Of a stretch of DNA of 64,000 nucleotides, positions 6,313 through 16,162 are shown piece after piece (position 1 is the stretch's first letter; every line of letters begins with the position of its first letter). Source of the stretch: Thioalkalivibrio thiocyanodenitrificans ARhD 1 (lineage in GTDB: Bacteria > Pseudomonadota > Gammaproteobacteria > Ectothiorhodospirales > Ectothiorhodospiraceae). Below the pieces are notes generated by a model that had not been told where the DNA came from, did no database searches, and saw nothing but the letters and a program-made list of their open reading frames with translations. The translations under genes were made by a program, and so were the position numbers. The stretch covers positions 2,481,407 through 2,545,406 of the forward strand of contig NZ_KB900536.1 in the NCBI RefSeq assembly GCF_000378965.1, in the 5' to 3' direction.

Positions 6313-7869
6313 TCAGGCCAGGCGCAGATCCGGCTCCACGTCCTCGTAGGCGTTGAGCACGTCCTCGCTGCCGGGGTCCACTTCCACCAGGCTGACCGGG
6401 TAGCCCCAGAGGTTGGCCAGGTGGCGCAGTACCATCAGGGTGCTGCGCTCCTCCAGCAGGCGGCCGTCCAGGATGCGATGCTCCAGGATCAGGCGGCGGT
6501 CGCCGGTCAGGTCCACGTCCACCACCTGGATGTCGGCTTCATGGCGGGCCAGGTCATACTGCGCGGCCAGCGCGCGGCGCACGTCGCGGAAACCGGCCTC
6601 GTCGTGGATGGCCTCCACTTCCATTTCATCGTCATCGGCATCATCCAGCACGGAGAACAGGCGCCACTCGCGCATCATGCGCGGACTCAGGAACTGCAGG
6701 ATGAAGCTCTCGTCCCGGTACTCCGCCCAGGCGGTCTTCCACGTGCCCAGGGGGTCCTGGCAACCGGCGATGTCCGGGAACCAGCGGCGGTCCTCGTCCG
6801 TGGGGTGCTCGCAGATGCGCTTCAGGTCCTGAAGAATGCCGAAGCCCAGCGCGTAGGGGTTGATGCCCGAGAAACGCCGATCATCGAACTCCGGCTGGAA
6901 TACCACGTTGGTGTGGGCGTGCAGGAACTCCATGAACGCGCCGTCGGTGATCTGCCCTGTCTCGTGCAGGCGGTTCATGATGGCGTAGTGGACCGTGGTG
7001 GCGCAGCCCTCGTTCATCACCTTCGTCTGCTTCTGGGGATAGAAGTACTGGGACACGACCCGCACGATGCGCAGGATCTCGCGCTGCCAGTGGGCCAGCC
7101 GGGGCGCGCGTTTTTCCAGGAAATACAGCAGGTTTTCTTCCGGCAGGCCGAGCTTCCTGCGCCGGGCATCCATGTCCGGATCCTCGTCCCCGTCTTCGGG
7201 CGCGCGCTTCGGCAGCGTGCGCCACAGATCATTGAAGGTCTGTTCCTCGAAACGGCGCCGTTCCCGCTCACGTTCCATCTCCCGCCTGAGGTTGAGAGGC
7301 TGGCGCCGGGGATAGCGGTGCACGCCGTGGCTCATGAGCGCGTGGGCGGCGTCGAGCACCTGCTCCACAGCGCGGGCGCCGTAGCGTTCCTCGCACTCGC
7401 TGACATAACGCTTGGCGAAGTCCAGATAGTCCAGGATCGAGTCGGCGTCGGTCCATGCCTTGAAGAGCTGGTTGTTCTTGAAGAAATGACTGTGGCCGAA
7501 GGCGGCGTGGGCCATGACCAGGGTCTGCATGGTCATGGTGTTCTCTTCCATGATGTAGCACAGGCATGGGTTGGAGTTGATGACGATCTCGTAGGCCAGC
7601 CCGGTCATACCCTTGCGGTACATCATCTCGTCCCGGGCGAAGTGCTTGCCGAAGGACCAGTGCCGGTAGAACAGCGGCATGCCCATGGAGGAATAGGCAT
7701 CGAGCATCTGCTCCGAACTGATCACCTCCACCTGGCTGGGGTAGGGGTCCAGACCCATCTCGTCCACCGCGATACGCTCGATGGCGTCGAAGGCCTTGCG
7801 CACCAGGCGGTAGTCCCAGTCGGGGCCGGTGTAGATGAGCCGGGCGTCTTTCTCGAACTGGCTGATCAT
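6313..7869 (-). CDS. spoVR: SpoVR family protein
   Basis: This 518-aa cytoplasmic protein is full length for the SpoVR/YcgB family, with the typical start FEKDARLIYTGPDWDY and the central SFGKHFARDEMMYRKGMTGLAYEIVINSNP block. The molecular function of the family is not settled. In proteobacteria it is the third gene of the prkA-yeaH-spoVR stress operon. Its ATG lies one base after the yeaH stop, so the two are translated together. Confidence 0.95.
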   Translation of the reverse strand: MISQFEKDARLIYTGPDWDYRLVRKAFDAIERIAVDEMGLDPYPSQVEVISSEQMLDAYSSMGMPLFYRHWSFGKHFARDEMMYRKGMTGLAYEIVINSNPCLCYIMEENTMTMQTLVMAHAAFGHSHFFKNNQLFKAWTDADSILDYLDFAKRYVSECEERYGARAVEQVLDAAHALMSHGVHRYPRRQPLNLRREMERERERRRFEEQTFNDLWRTLPKRAPEDGDEDPDMDARRRKLGLPEENLLYFLEKRAPRLAHWQREILRIVRVVSQYFYPQKQTKVMNEGCATTVHYAIMNRLHETGQITDGAFMEFLHAHTNVVFQPEFDDRRFSGINPYALGFGILQDLKRICEHPTDEDRRWFPDIAGCQDPLGTWKTAWAEYRDESFILQFLSPRMMREWRLFSVLDDADDDEMEVEAIHDEAGFRDVRRALAAQYDLARHEADIQVVDVDLTGDRRLILEHRILDGRLLEERSTLMVLRHLANLWGYPVSLVEVDPGSEDVLNAYEDVEPDLRLA

Positions 7870-7870
7870 G

Positions 7871-9154
7871 TCAGGCCCTCAACTCCGCGGGCGTGAACAG
7901 GTCCTGGAACACCGGGAAGATGTCTGCGCGCTTCTTGACCCGGCGCATGGCCATGGGATGACCCGCCGCCACCAGCCGCTCGTAGACCTCCCACAGGTCG
8001 GAGGCCGCCTCCCAGCCCCGCTCCTCGGCCACCTCGATGTAGGCGAAGTAGCGGCATACGGGGAGGATCACGTCCTCCAGCATCTGTACCACCGTGGGGT
8101 TGTCGGCAGGCGTGTTGTCGCCGTCGGAGGCCTGGGCGGCGTAGATGTTCCATTCCGCCGGCGAGTAGCGTTCACGGACCACGCGCTCCATTTCCCGCAA
8201 TGCCGGAGACACCAGGGTGCCGCCGGTTTCCCGGGAGTAGAAGAAGGTCTCCTCGTCCACCTCCTGTGCGATATGGGTATGGCGGATAAAGACAATGTCC
8301 ACATGCCGGTAACGCCGCTCCAGGAACAGGTACAGCAGCATGAAGAAGCGCTTGGCCAGATCCTTCATGTCCTCGGTCATGGAGCCGGAGACGTCCATCA
8401 GGCAGAACATCACCGCGCGGGAGATGGGCCGCGGGGTGGGGACGAAGCGGTTGTAGCGCAGGTCGATGGGGTCGATGTACGGGATCAGGCGCGAGCGCCG
8501 GGTGAGCGCCTCGCGCTGGCGGATAAGTTCGCGCAGCTGCTCCATGTCCTTGCCGGAGCGCTCCAGTCGGTCGATCTCACGGTCAAGGGCCAGGATCTCG
8601 TCGCGTTTGGGCCGGCGCAGCGCCAGTCGCCGGGACAGCGAGTTGCGCATGGTACGGGTGAGGTTGAGGCTCGACGGCGAACCGGACACCGAAAAACCCG
8701 CCCGCTGGATGCCCTGCTGCTCCACCTTGGAGAGTTGGGTGCGGGCAAGCTCCGGCAGTTCCAGGTTCTCGAAGAACAGGTCCAGGAATTCGTCCCGGCT
8801 CACGGTGAACTGGAACTCGTCTTCCCCTTCACCGTCCGGGCTCCCCTCCGGGCCGGGCCCGCCGCCACCGCCGTCGGGGCGCGGAATGCGGTCGCCGGCA
8901 TGATACTCCTTGTTGCCGGGCACCACGTGCCGGCGCGTGCCGGTGCTCCGGTCCTTGCGAAACGAGGGTTCCTGCAGTCCGTCCGAGGGGATGCGGATCT
9001 CCTCCTCGCCCTGGCCCACCTCGGTGACCTTGCGCCGCGCGGATACGTCGCGCACCGCATCCAGGATCTGCCGCTTGGCCCTTCGGATGAAGCGCTGGCG
9101 ATTGGCCAGGCTCTTGTCCTTGGGGTTGAGACGCCGATCAACGATGTTCACCAC
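7871..9154 (-). CDS. yeaH: YeaH/YhbH family (DUF444) VWA-like protein
   Basis: This 427-aa protein has a basic N-terminus, a Gly-rich linker (about 95-105) and a C-terminal von Willebrand A-like domain with the metal site DVSGSMTE at residues 254-261. Family members act with the PrkA kinase in starvation and stress responses; the biochemical role is unclear. It lies 24 bases after prkA and one base before spoVR in one operon. Confidence 0.95.
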   Translation of the reverse strand: MVNIVDRRLNPKDKSLANRQRFIRRAKRQILDAVRDVSARRKVTEVGQGEEEIRIPSDGLQEPSFRKDRSTGTRRHVVPGNKEYHAGDRIPRPDGGGGGPGPEGSPDGEGEDEFQFTVSRDEFLDLFFENLELPELARTQLSKVEQQGIQRAGFSVSGSPSSLNLTRTMRNSLSRRLALRRPKRDEILALDREIDRLERSGKDMEQLRELIRQREALTRRSRLIPYIDPIDLRYNRFVPTPRPISRAVMFCLMDVSGSMTEDMKDLAKRFFMLLYLFLERRYRHVDIVFIRHTHIAQEVDEETFFYSRETGGTLVSPALREMERVVRERYSPAEWNIYAAQASDGDNTPADNPTVVQMLEDVILPVCRYFAYIEVAEERGWEAASDLWEVYERLVAAGHPMAMRRVKKRADIFPVFQDLFTPAELRA

Positions 9155-9178
9155 AGGTGTGACCCCTCCGGCGGGTGT

Positions 9179-11125
9179 TCAGCCCGCCTGCTTGACGCGC
9201 ATGTACCATTCCACCAGGCGGCGCACCTGACGCTCGGTGTAGCCCCGTTCCACCATGCGCTGAACGAAGTCGCTGTGCTTGCGCTCCAGGTCGGAATCCG
9301 CCTTGGTGCCGAAGCTGATCACCGGGAGCAGGTCCTCCACCTGGCTGAACATGCGTTTCTCGATCACCTCGCGGATCTTCTCGTAGGAGGTCCAGGAGGG
9401 CATCTTGCCGCCCTGGGCCGCCTGGGAGCGCAATGCGAACTTCACCACCTCGTTGCGGAAGTCCTTGGGGTTGGCGATGCCGGCGGCCTTCTCGATCTTG
9501 GACAGCTCCTGATTGAGGCCGGGGCGGTCGAGCATCTGTCCGGTATCCGGGTCCTTGAAGTCGTGGTCCTCGATCCACGCGTCGGCGTACGCCACGTAGC
9601 GTTCGAACAGGTTCTGGCCGAAGTCGTGGTAGGACTCCAGGTACGCCTTCTGGATCTCGTTGCCGATGAAGTCCGCGTAGCGCGGTGCCAGCTCCGACTT
9701 GATGAACTCCAGGTAGCGCCGCTCCGTCTCCTCCGGGAACTGTTCCCGGCGAATGGACTGCTCCAGCATGTAGAGCAGATGCACCGGGTCGGCGGCCACC
9801 TCGCGGTTGTCGTAGTTGAAGGTCTCGGAGAGGACCTTGAAGGCGAAACGGGTGGAGACGCCGGTCATGCCCTCGTCCACGCCCGCCACGTCCCGGTATT
9901 CCTGCATGGACTTGGCCTTGGGGTCGGTGTCCTTGAGGCTTTCGCCGTCGTAGGTGCGCATCTTGGAGTACAGGCTGGAGTTCTCGTGCTCCTTCAGACG
10001 CGTGAGCACGGAGAACCGCGCCAGCAGGTCCAGGGTGGCCGGGGCGCAGGGCGCCTCGCTCAGCTCACTCGTGCGGATCAGCTTGTCGTAGATGAGCCTT
10101 TCTTCCGTGGCTCGCAGGCAATAGGGCACCTTGATCACGGAGATGCGGTCCAGGAAGGCCTCGTTGTTCTTGTTGTTGCGGAACGCCTGCCACTCGGCCT
10201 CGTTGGAATGGGCCATGATCACGCCCTGGAAGGGGATGGCGCCGATGTTCTCGGTGCCCACGTAGTTGGCCTCCTGGGTGGCGGTCAGCAGGGGGTGCAG
10301 CATCTTGATGGGCGCCTTGAACATCTCCACGAACTCCAGCAGCCCCTGGTTTGCGCGGTTGAGCCCGCCCGAGTAGCTGTAGGCGTCCGTGTCGTTCTGG
10401 CTGTAGAGCTCCAGCTTGCGGATGTCCACCTTGCCCACCAGCGACGAGATGTCCTGATTGTTCTCGTCGCCCGGTTCCGTCTTGGCGATGGCGATCTGGC
10501 GCAGTTTGGACGGATAGATGCGCACCACGGAGAAGCGCGCGATGTCGCCGCCGAACTCGTCCAGCCGCTTGACCGCCCAGGGCGATATGAGACCGGTGAG
10601 GCGGCGTTTCGGGATGCCGAACCGGGCTTCCAGGTCGGCGCCGTGGGTCTCCGGGTCGAACAGACCCAAGGGGCTCTCGAACACCGGAGAGATCTCGTCG
10701 CCGGCCTTGAGCACGTAGATGGGATGTTTCTCCATGAGGCTCTTGAGCCGTTCCGCCAGGGAGGACTTGCCGCCGCCCACGGGGCCCAGCAGGTAGAGGA
10801 TCTGCTTGCACTCCTCCAGGCCCTGTGCGGCATAGCGGAAGAAGCCGACGATACGCTCGACGGTCTCCTCCATGCCGTAGAAGTCCTCAAAGGCCGGATA
10901 GACCTTGATGGTCCGGTTGAGAAAGATGCGTCCCAGGCGCTCGTCCTTGGCGGTATCGAGGACATTGGGTTCGCCGATGGCGGCAACCAGCCGTTCCCCG
11001 GCGGTCGCGTACATCAGGGGGTCGTCGCTGCAGGCCTCCAGATAGGCGGCCAGCGGCATCTCCGATTCCTGGCGCTTCTGATACTCCCGAGCATACTGGG
11101 CAATCAGGGTTTCTGCGGAATCCAT
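9179..11125 (-). CDS. prkA: PrkA serine protein kinase (YeaG)
   Basis: The 648-aa protein combines an AAA+ module (Walker A GPVGGGKSS at 114-122) with the C-terminal PrkA kinase-like domain (KMPSWTSYEKIREVIEKRMF near 580). YeaG-type PrkA controls metabolic adaptation under nutrient stress, and PrkA has also been described as an AAA+ protease in Bacillus. It is the first gene of the prkA-yeaH-spoVR operon, with a good site (GAGGAGG) before the ATG. The promoter should lie in the 640-base gap upstream. Confidence 0.95.
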   Translation of the reverse strand: MDSAETLIAQYAREYQKRQESEMPLAAYLEACSDDPLMYATAGERLVAAIGEPNVLDTAKDERLGRIFLNRTIKVYPAFEDFYGMEETVERIVGFFRYAAQGLEECKQILYLLGPVGGGKSSLAERLKSLMEKHPIYVLKAGDEISPVFESPLGLFDPETHGADLEARFGIPKRRLTGLISPWAVKRLDEFGGDIARFSVVRIYPSKLRQIAIAKTEPGDENNQDISSLVGKVDIRKLELYSQNDTDAYSYSGGLNRANQGLLEFVEMFKAPIKMLHPLLTATQEANYVGTENIGAIPFQGVIMAHSNEAEWQAFRNNKNNEAFLDRISVIKVPYCLRATEERLIYDKLIRTSELSEAPCAPATLDLLARFSVLTRLKEHENSSLYSKMRTYDGESLKDTDPKAKSMQEYRDVAGVDEGMTGVSTRFAFKVLSETFNYDNREVAADPVHLLYMLEQSIRREQFPEETERRYLEFIKSELAPRYADFIGNEIQKAYLESYHDFGQNLFERYVAYADAWIEDHDFKDPDTGQMLDRPGLNQELSKIEKAAGIANPKDFRNEVVKFALRSQAAQGGKMPSWTSYEKIREVIEKRMFSQVEDLLPVISFGTKADSDLERKHSDFVQRMVERGYTERQVRRLVEWYMRVKQAG

Positions 11126-11768
11126 AACGTCTTTACCTCCTCGTCAGGACGCAGTGTGTGGCCAATTCGGCCATGCAATATGAGGGCCATGGCAGAGAAC
11201 GAACCGCGCGTTCGACCCTCGGACGCCGCCTGGGGCGTGTACCCGATGTGTTCCGGTCAGCGGTATGGCTTTGGCACGCCGGACGCGCGCCCGTTTCCCG
11301 GCACTTCACCTGCTCTATTGGACGCCCCGGAGCCGATGCAGTTCCGATGCCCATTCCGGGGCGGGGCGGCGCCGTGCACCGTGACGGTACGCCTGCGCCC
11401 CCGGGTTGTGCGGAGGAAGTCAATTCGGAAAACCGGCGGCGGGGCGTCGGGTTATGCAGCACAAAACCTGACTGAAAACGATGGATCACGTCATCAACCG
11501 GCCGGCACCCGTGTCACGGTACATGGACTGGCAGTTCCTCCCGCGACCGGCGAAGGCGCTGCCTGCTCCCCTAAAGCTTAGTACAGGTGAAGGGGCAGTG
11601 AGAAAGACAATTTACTCATCCGACGAACGCGCCGTTTTGTCAAGTGAGGTGTGACAGGGGAATGTGAGAAGGGTGAATTGAGAAGTGGGAATAAAAATCG
11701 ATATCGACCACCTGCGTCACCCGTCCGGGGTGAATCCTCCTTTTTTCGCACTTCCCAATTCACCCTTC
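11126..11768. other. Intergenic region upstream of prkA, 643 bases
   Basis: No convincing gene is seen; short open frames here have no ribosome site or family resemblance. The region must hold the prkA promoter on the minus strand (right part next to 11125) and ends with repeat locus C before the sucrose synthase stop. Confidence 0.6.
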
Positions 11769-11772
11769 TCAC
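11664..11772. repeat. Heptamer hairpin locus C
   Basis: The left arm 11664-11691 is four heptamers (GTGAGAA, GGGTGAA, TTGAGAA, GTGGGAA), and the right arm 11745-11772 is its near-perfect inverse. The loop of about 53 bases includes a T-run. The right arm runs to within a few bases of the sucrose synthase stop codon. Confidence 0.88.
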
Positions 11773-14147
11773 TTCAAAAGCGCCATCGGCCTGAACTGCA
11801 GCGTGTGGAACATCTCCAGGTAACGCTGGGTTTCCGCACGCTCCAGATTGGTCACATACTTCCAGAAGCCGTAGATGCGCGACAGGGTCATCATGCGCTG
11901 TGCATACAGGCGCCAGGTATAGCGTTCCTCCACCCGGCTGATGGCGGCCCGGGAGACGGCATCCCAGTGCGCCGGGTCCGCGGCGCAGCGCTCCAGGAAC
12001 TCCGCGAGCTGTATCGCCGCGTCCTCGCCGTGATTCGGGTCGATATGAAAGCCGCTCTCCCCGTGTTCGATGATCTCCAGCGGGCCGCCGTAGCGGGTGG
12101 CGAAGGTGGGCAGGCCCGAGGCCATGGCCTCGATCACCGTCAGGCCGAAGGCCTCGAACAGGGCCGGCTGCACGAAGACCCCCCGGTGATCGGCGATGCA
12201 GCGGTAGATCTCGCCGGATACCGTCTTGTCCAGGCGAACTCCCAGCCAGCGTACGCATCCGTCCAGGCCATGCTCGTCGAACAGCGCGTGCATGCATTCG
12301 ATCTGGGTCTGCTCCTCCCGGTCGTCGGAATGATGCGGGTCCACGGCACCCGCCACCACCACCAGGTTGGCCTGATTGCGCAGCTCCGGGTGTTCGGCAT
12401 ACCAGGACACCAGGCCCGTGATGTTCTTGATCCGGTCCAGGCGCGCCATGGTGAAGATCACGGGGCGGCCGGGATCCGACAGCACTCCCCGGGCATCGTC
12501 CCGGGGCCCGCCGAAGATCATGTCCTCGATCTCGCCGTGCAGTCCGCTGATGCGGTGTTCCGTGTCCGTATACGGAAAGTACACGCGCTCGTCGGCGCCC
12601 GGCGAGACGATGTTGAACTTGGGGTCGAATACGTTGATGCCGTGCACCACCCGATACAGATCCGGCATGGCAAAGTGCATGTAGCTCTCGTACTGGCCGA
12701 TCTCGTCGTTGGTGCCGGCGATCTCCTGGTAGGTGCTGGTGATGATGAAGTCCGCCGAGTTCATGGCGATCAGGTCGGCGGTGAACTGCGTGGCGAAGTG
12801 GTACTGGGCGTCGTTGTCCTTCCAGTAGAGATCCGAATAGAGGTACTTGGTCTTCTCCAGGGCATGGGCGATGTTGCATTGGGTGACGTGCATGCGCGCC
12901 GAGAGCAGAGAGGCCACCAGGTTGCCGTCGGAGTAGTTGCCGATAATCAGGTCGGGCCGCCCGCCCAGGTCCGCCAGAATGGTGCGTTCCACCTCGTCGG
13001 CGAAGCGCTCCAGGTAGGGCCAGATCTCGAAGCGGGAGATCCACTGGGGGATGATCTCCCCGTCGTCACTTCGGAACGGCACCCGCAGAATGCGCGCGCC
13101 CTCGGTGCCGGAGATGGCCTCCTCGGGCTCATCGCAGGTGGTGCCCCGGGCCTCCGGGATGAGGCGGGTCACCACGCGGATGCGGGGCTCGATCTCCAGG
13201 CCCTGCTCCGAGAGCCGGTCGCGCATCTCGCGCTCCAGCGCCCTGACCTGGTCCAGGATGTAGACCACCTGTCCGCCCGTGTCCGGCAGGCCGAGCACGC
13301 CGGCCTGGCCGAAGAAGCCATGGGGGGAGAGAATCAGGAGGCTGAAGATCATGGGGATGCGCGCCAGGAAGCGCTCCAGGCTCTCCGGAGACGGGGCCTC
13401 GAGCAGCTCCGAAAGCAGGCGCAGCGTGTCCAGGACCCTGCCCGCGTCCCGTCCCCAGCCGGGTTCGAAGCCCAGATGCTGCAGTTCGTGGGCGATCTCG
13501 GGCCAGGCGGTCTCACGGCGCTGCCGGGACAGGTATTTCTCCGCATCGCGGATGGCGGTGCGCAGGGCGTCCACGTTGCCGATGTGGTCGTTGATCATCA
13601 GCAGCCGGCCGTCGCAGCGGTGCTCGCGCAGGAACAGGAACAGCTTGTCGAGCCCGCCGTTGGCCCGATCGAACAACTGGCTGGAGAGCTTGCGGTTGAG
13701 AAACTCCATGCCGCGTCCGATGGACCGGGTCTCGCGCATCTGCGGGAACTCCCGGTTGAAGGGTTCGATGTCGAACTCCAGCGGCCGCGTGTGACGCGGC
13801 GCGGGGCAGACCAGGTGCTCCTTGATCTCCAGGAACCGGCTCACGGTGAGTTCCTCCACCCCCAGATCATCCGCGTGAATGCGCACGAACGACCAGCGTC
13901 CGATGCGCGGGCGCAGGGCGAGACACACCCAGGGGGCAGCCAGGACCGCCTCCTGGCAGTCATCCACGATGCGCGCCAGCGGGCTGTCTGCGAGTCCGGC
14001 GTCGTCCTGCTCCAGGCAGAGGGCGTCGAACACGTCGCGTAGCTCCGAGCGCAGCAGGAAGGGGCGGCCCAGGGAAAGGTAACGCCGCAGCAAGAGGTAG
14101 GCGGCCTCGCGTTGTGCCTGCAGGCGGTCCTGAAGCTGCTGGGTCAT
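11769..14147 (-). CDS. Sucrose synthase
   Basis: The 792-aa GT-B enzyme interconverts sucrose plus NDP and NDP-glucose plus fructose. Its length is normal for bacterial sucrose synthases. The N-terminal regulatory half is followed by the glycosyltransferase core with [18 protein letters not shown] (about 290-307), [11 protein letters not shown] (about 580) and the [20 protein letters not shown] nucleotide-sugar loop near 690. A sucrose-phosphate synthase is not present here, and fructokinase-type genes lie elsewhere in the window. In non-photosynthetic bacteria this enzyme links sucrose to glycogen or compatible-solute metabolism. It is a single gene, divergent from marR. Confidence 0.95.
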   Translation of the reverse strand: MTQQLQDRLQAQREAAYLLLRRYLSLGRPFLLRSELRDVFDALCLEQDDAGLADSPLARIVDDCQEAVLAAPWVCLALRPRIGRWSFVRIHADDLGVEELTVSRFLEIKEHLVCPAPRHTRPLEFDIEPFNREFPQMRETRSIGRGMEFLNRKLSSQLFDRANGGLDKLFLFLREHRCDGRLLMINDHIGNVDALRTAIRDAEKYLSRQRRETAWPEIAHELQHLGFEPGWGRDAGRVLDTLRLLSELLEAPSPESLERFLARIPMIFSLLILSPHGFFGQAGVLGLPDTGGQVVYILDQVRALEREMRDRLSEQGLEIEPRIRVVTRLIPEARGTTCDEPEEAISGTEGARILRVPFRSDDGEIIPQWISRFEIWPYLERFADEVERTILADLGGRPDLIIGNYSDGNLVASLLSARMHVTQCNIAHALEKTKYLYSDLYWKDNDAQYHFATQFTADLIAMNSADFIITSTYQEIAGTNDEIGQYESYMHFAMPDLYRVVHGINVFDPKFNIVSPGADERVYFPYTDTEHRISGLHGEIEDMIFGGPRDDARGVLSDPGRPVIFTMARLDRIKNITGLVSWYAEHPELRNQANLVVVAGAVDPHHSDDREEQTQIECMHALFDEHGLDGCVRWLGVRLDKTVSGEIYRCIADHRGVFVQPALFEAFGLTVIEAMASGLPTFATRYGGPLEIIEHGESGFHIDPNHGEDAAIQLAEFLERCAADPAHWDAVSRAAISRVEERYTWRLYAQRMMTLSRIYGFWKYVTNLERAETQRYLEMFHTLQFRPMALLK

Positions 14148-14235
14148 GGGGGTCTCCGAAGGCGGGCGGGAGGCACATCCGACACCGGCGCCCGCGTTGA
14201 GTTTGTGGCGTGCCAGATGTTATTGTACAAAAATA

Positions 14236-14248
14236 GTTTGTTGCAAAC
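14236..14248. promoter_or_regulatory. Possible MarR operator
   Basis: GTTTG and CAAAC flank a TTG spacer 15 bases before the marR start, inside an AT-rich promoter-like stretch that also contains the palindrome TTGTACAA. The place suits autoregulation, but no binding motif for this regulator is known to me. Confidence 0.35.
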
Positions 14249-14262
14249 AGATACTGTAAGCC

Positions 14263-14787
14263 ATGTCCATGACGCATTCCTCCGTGGCCGGATCGCCGGG
14301 TCCCGACGATGCCCGCACCCCGCCCGCCGGCGTGCAGTCGGTGATCCGCCAGTTGCGCGTGGTCTACCGTGCCCTGCAGACCCATTCCCGCAGCATCGAG
14401 AAGGCCTGCGGGGTCAGCGCCGCGCAACTGTGGGCGCTCTGGGAACTGCGCCGCGCGCCGGGCCTGAGGGTGGGGGACCTGTCGCAACGCCTGTTGATCC
14501 ATCCCTCCACGGCTTCCAACATGCTCGATAAGCTGGAGGACAAGCGGCTGGTGGAGCGCCGCAGGACGGGCATGGACCAGAGGGTCGTAAGCCTGTTTCT
14601 CACCGACCGGGGTGAAACCCTGCTCCGGGCGGCGCCCGCGCCGGCGCAGGGGGATCTCAATCGTGCGCTTCAGGCGCTGCCGGAACAGCAGCTGGCCGCC
14701 CTGGAGTCCGGCCTGGCAGCGCTGCTGGAGCGCATGGAGGCGCGTGATGAGCGCGCGGCCCTTCGCCCCATCGCGGGGGATGAGTAA
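14263..14787 (+). CDS. MarR family transcriptional regulator
   Basis: This 174-aa protein has the winged-helix core of MarR regulators: VRVGDLSQRLLIHPSTASNMLDKLEDKRLVERRR spans the recognition helix and wing (about 73-108), with dimerisation helices at both ends. It is divergent from sucrose synthase and is the first gene before the carbamoyl/amide metabolism set, so it may control that set in response to a metabolite. Another ATG lies two codons downstream. Confidence 0.88.
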   Translation: MSMTHSSVAGSPGPDDARTPPAGVQSVIRQLRVVYRALQTHSRSIEKACGVSAAQLWALWELRRAPGLRVGDLSQRLLIHPSTASNMLDKLEDKRLVERRRTGMDQRVVSLFLTDRGETLLRAAPAPAQGDLNRALQALPEQQLAALESGLAALLERMEARDERAALRPIAGDE

Positions 14788-14875
14788 CCAGTCACGTACG
14801 CCGCAGCGGTCTGCGTTGAGTATGGGGACCTGTGCGCGGTTCCATCCGGCATGTCCGGGAGGAGCACAACGATAC

Positions 14876-16162
14876 ATGAATGAAATCAGAGTCAACTTCG
14901 AACGCCTGCGCGAGGATGTGCAGAGTCTCTCACGCATCGGCCAGAAGGAGGATCAGGGGATCCACCGCATGGCCTTCAGTGACGGCGACCTGGAGGGCAG
15001 GCGCTGGTTCCGCTCGCGCATCGAGGACGCGGGTCTCGATGTCTTCGAGGACGGCGCCGCCAATCTGCACGCGCGCCTGGACTGGGACGGCAAGCGCGCC
15101 AGCGTGATGATGGGTTCGCACCTGGACACCGTGCCGGGCGGGGGTCCGCTGGACGGCGCGCTCGGCGTGCTGGTGGGCCTGGAGGTGATGCGCACCATCC
15201 AGGAGGCGGGTGTCCCGCTCAGGCATCCCCTGGAAGTGGTGGACTTCACCGACGAGGAGGGCCGTTTCGGCGGCCTGTTCGGTTCGCAGGCGATTGCCGG
15301 GCAGCTCACGCCGGCGACCATCCACAATGCCCGGGATCTGGATGGTGTGGCCCTCACCGAGGCCATGGCCGCCTGGGGTCTGGATGCCAACGCGGCATTG
15401 TTCGCGCGCCGCGCACCGGAATCCATCCATGCCTATCTGGAGCTGCATATCGAACAGGGCCCCGTCCTGGACCGCAACCATGTGCCGATCGGCATCGTGG
15501 ATGCCATCACCGGGCTCTTCAAGTGGGATGCGCACTTCAGGGGCCAGACCAACCATGCGGGCACGACCCCCATGGACATGCGTGCCGACAGCTTCCAGGG
15601 CCTGGCGGAGTTTGCCGGCGAGATCAATCGCATCCTGGAGGAACACGGCAGCCCCCACAGCCGCGCCACCATCGGCCGCGTGGAACTCAAGCCCGGGGCC
15701 GCCAATACGGTGCCCGGCGAGACCGGCTTCTCCCTGGATGTGCGCGACACCGACGGGGAGACCCTGAGGAACCTGGCGGACGCGTTTCGCCGTACGCTCT
15801 CCGCCCTGGCGCGCCGGCGTGACCTGATGTTCGAGTTCGAGGTGCTCTCCGAGATCCCGCCCACGCGCTGCGATCCCGGTCTGGTGCAGCTGCTGACCGA
15901 GACCGCCGATCGGCTGGGCCTAGAACACCTGCGCATGCCGAGCGGCGCCGCGCATGATGCCCAGATCATGGGCTCGGCGACGCGCACCGGCATGATCTTC
16001 GTGCCCAGTATCGAGGGCAAGAGTCATTCGGCCTCCGAGTGGACACCGTGGGAAGACATCGAGAAAGGCGCCAACCTGGCGCTTCACGCCATCCTTCAAC
16101 TGGCCGCTGCGGATGCGGGCACGACCACCGGGGAGCAGCAAGCGAAGAGGAAGAAGGCATGA
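14876..16162 (+). CDS. Zn-dependent N-carbamoyl-amino-acid hydrolase (HyuC/AllC type)
   Basis: This 428-aa M20-family amidohydrolase removes a carbamoyl group from N-carbamoyl compounds (L-amino acids, beta-ureidopropionate or allantoate, depending on member). The di-metal ligands are visible: H82 (GSHLDT), D93 (PLDG), E127/E128 (DFTDEEGRF), H191 with E193 (LHIEQG) and H384 (KSHSASEWT). The central NHAGTTPMDMR stretch (about 217-227) is typical of the carbamoylase branch. The ATG at 14876 follows GGGAGGAGC. Its stop overlaps the next start (ATGA), coupling it to the amidase-like gene. In context I infer that it degrades the product of the carbamoyltransferase downstream. Confidence 0.9.
   Translation: MNEIRVNFERLREDVQSLSRIGQKEDQGIHRMAFSDGDLEGRRWFRSRIEDAGLDVFEDGAANLHARLDWDGKRASVMMGSHLDTVPGGGPLDGALGVLVGLEVMRTIQEAGVPLRHPLEVVDFTDEEGRFGGLFGSQAIAGQLTPATIHNARDLDGVALTEAMAAWGLDANAALFARRAPESIHAYLELHIEQGPVLDRNHVPIGIVDAITGLFKWDAHFRGQTNHAGTTPMDMRADSFQGLAEFAGEINRILEEHGSPHSRATIGRVELKPGAANTVPGETGFSLDVRDTDGETLRNLADAFRRTLSALARRRDLMFEFEVLSEIPPTRCDPGLVQLLTETADRLGLEHLRMPSGAAHDAQIMGSATRTGMIFVPSIEGKSHSASEWTPWEDIEKGANLALHAILQLAAADAGTTTGEQQAKRKKA

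Noticed and set aside
11158-11475. A 105-aa gene in the gap upstream of prkA
   Set aside because: No ribosome site, no family resemblance and Arg/Gly/Pro-rich random composition.
7835-11581. A 1248-codon open frame on the plus strand opposite spoVR, yeaH and prkA
   Set aside because: It is antisense to three well-recognised genes with full family motifs. High-GC codon bias keeps the opposite frame open, and its translation is His/Gly/Val-rich without domains.
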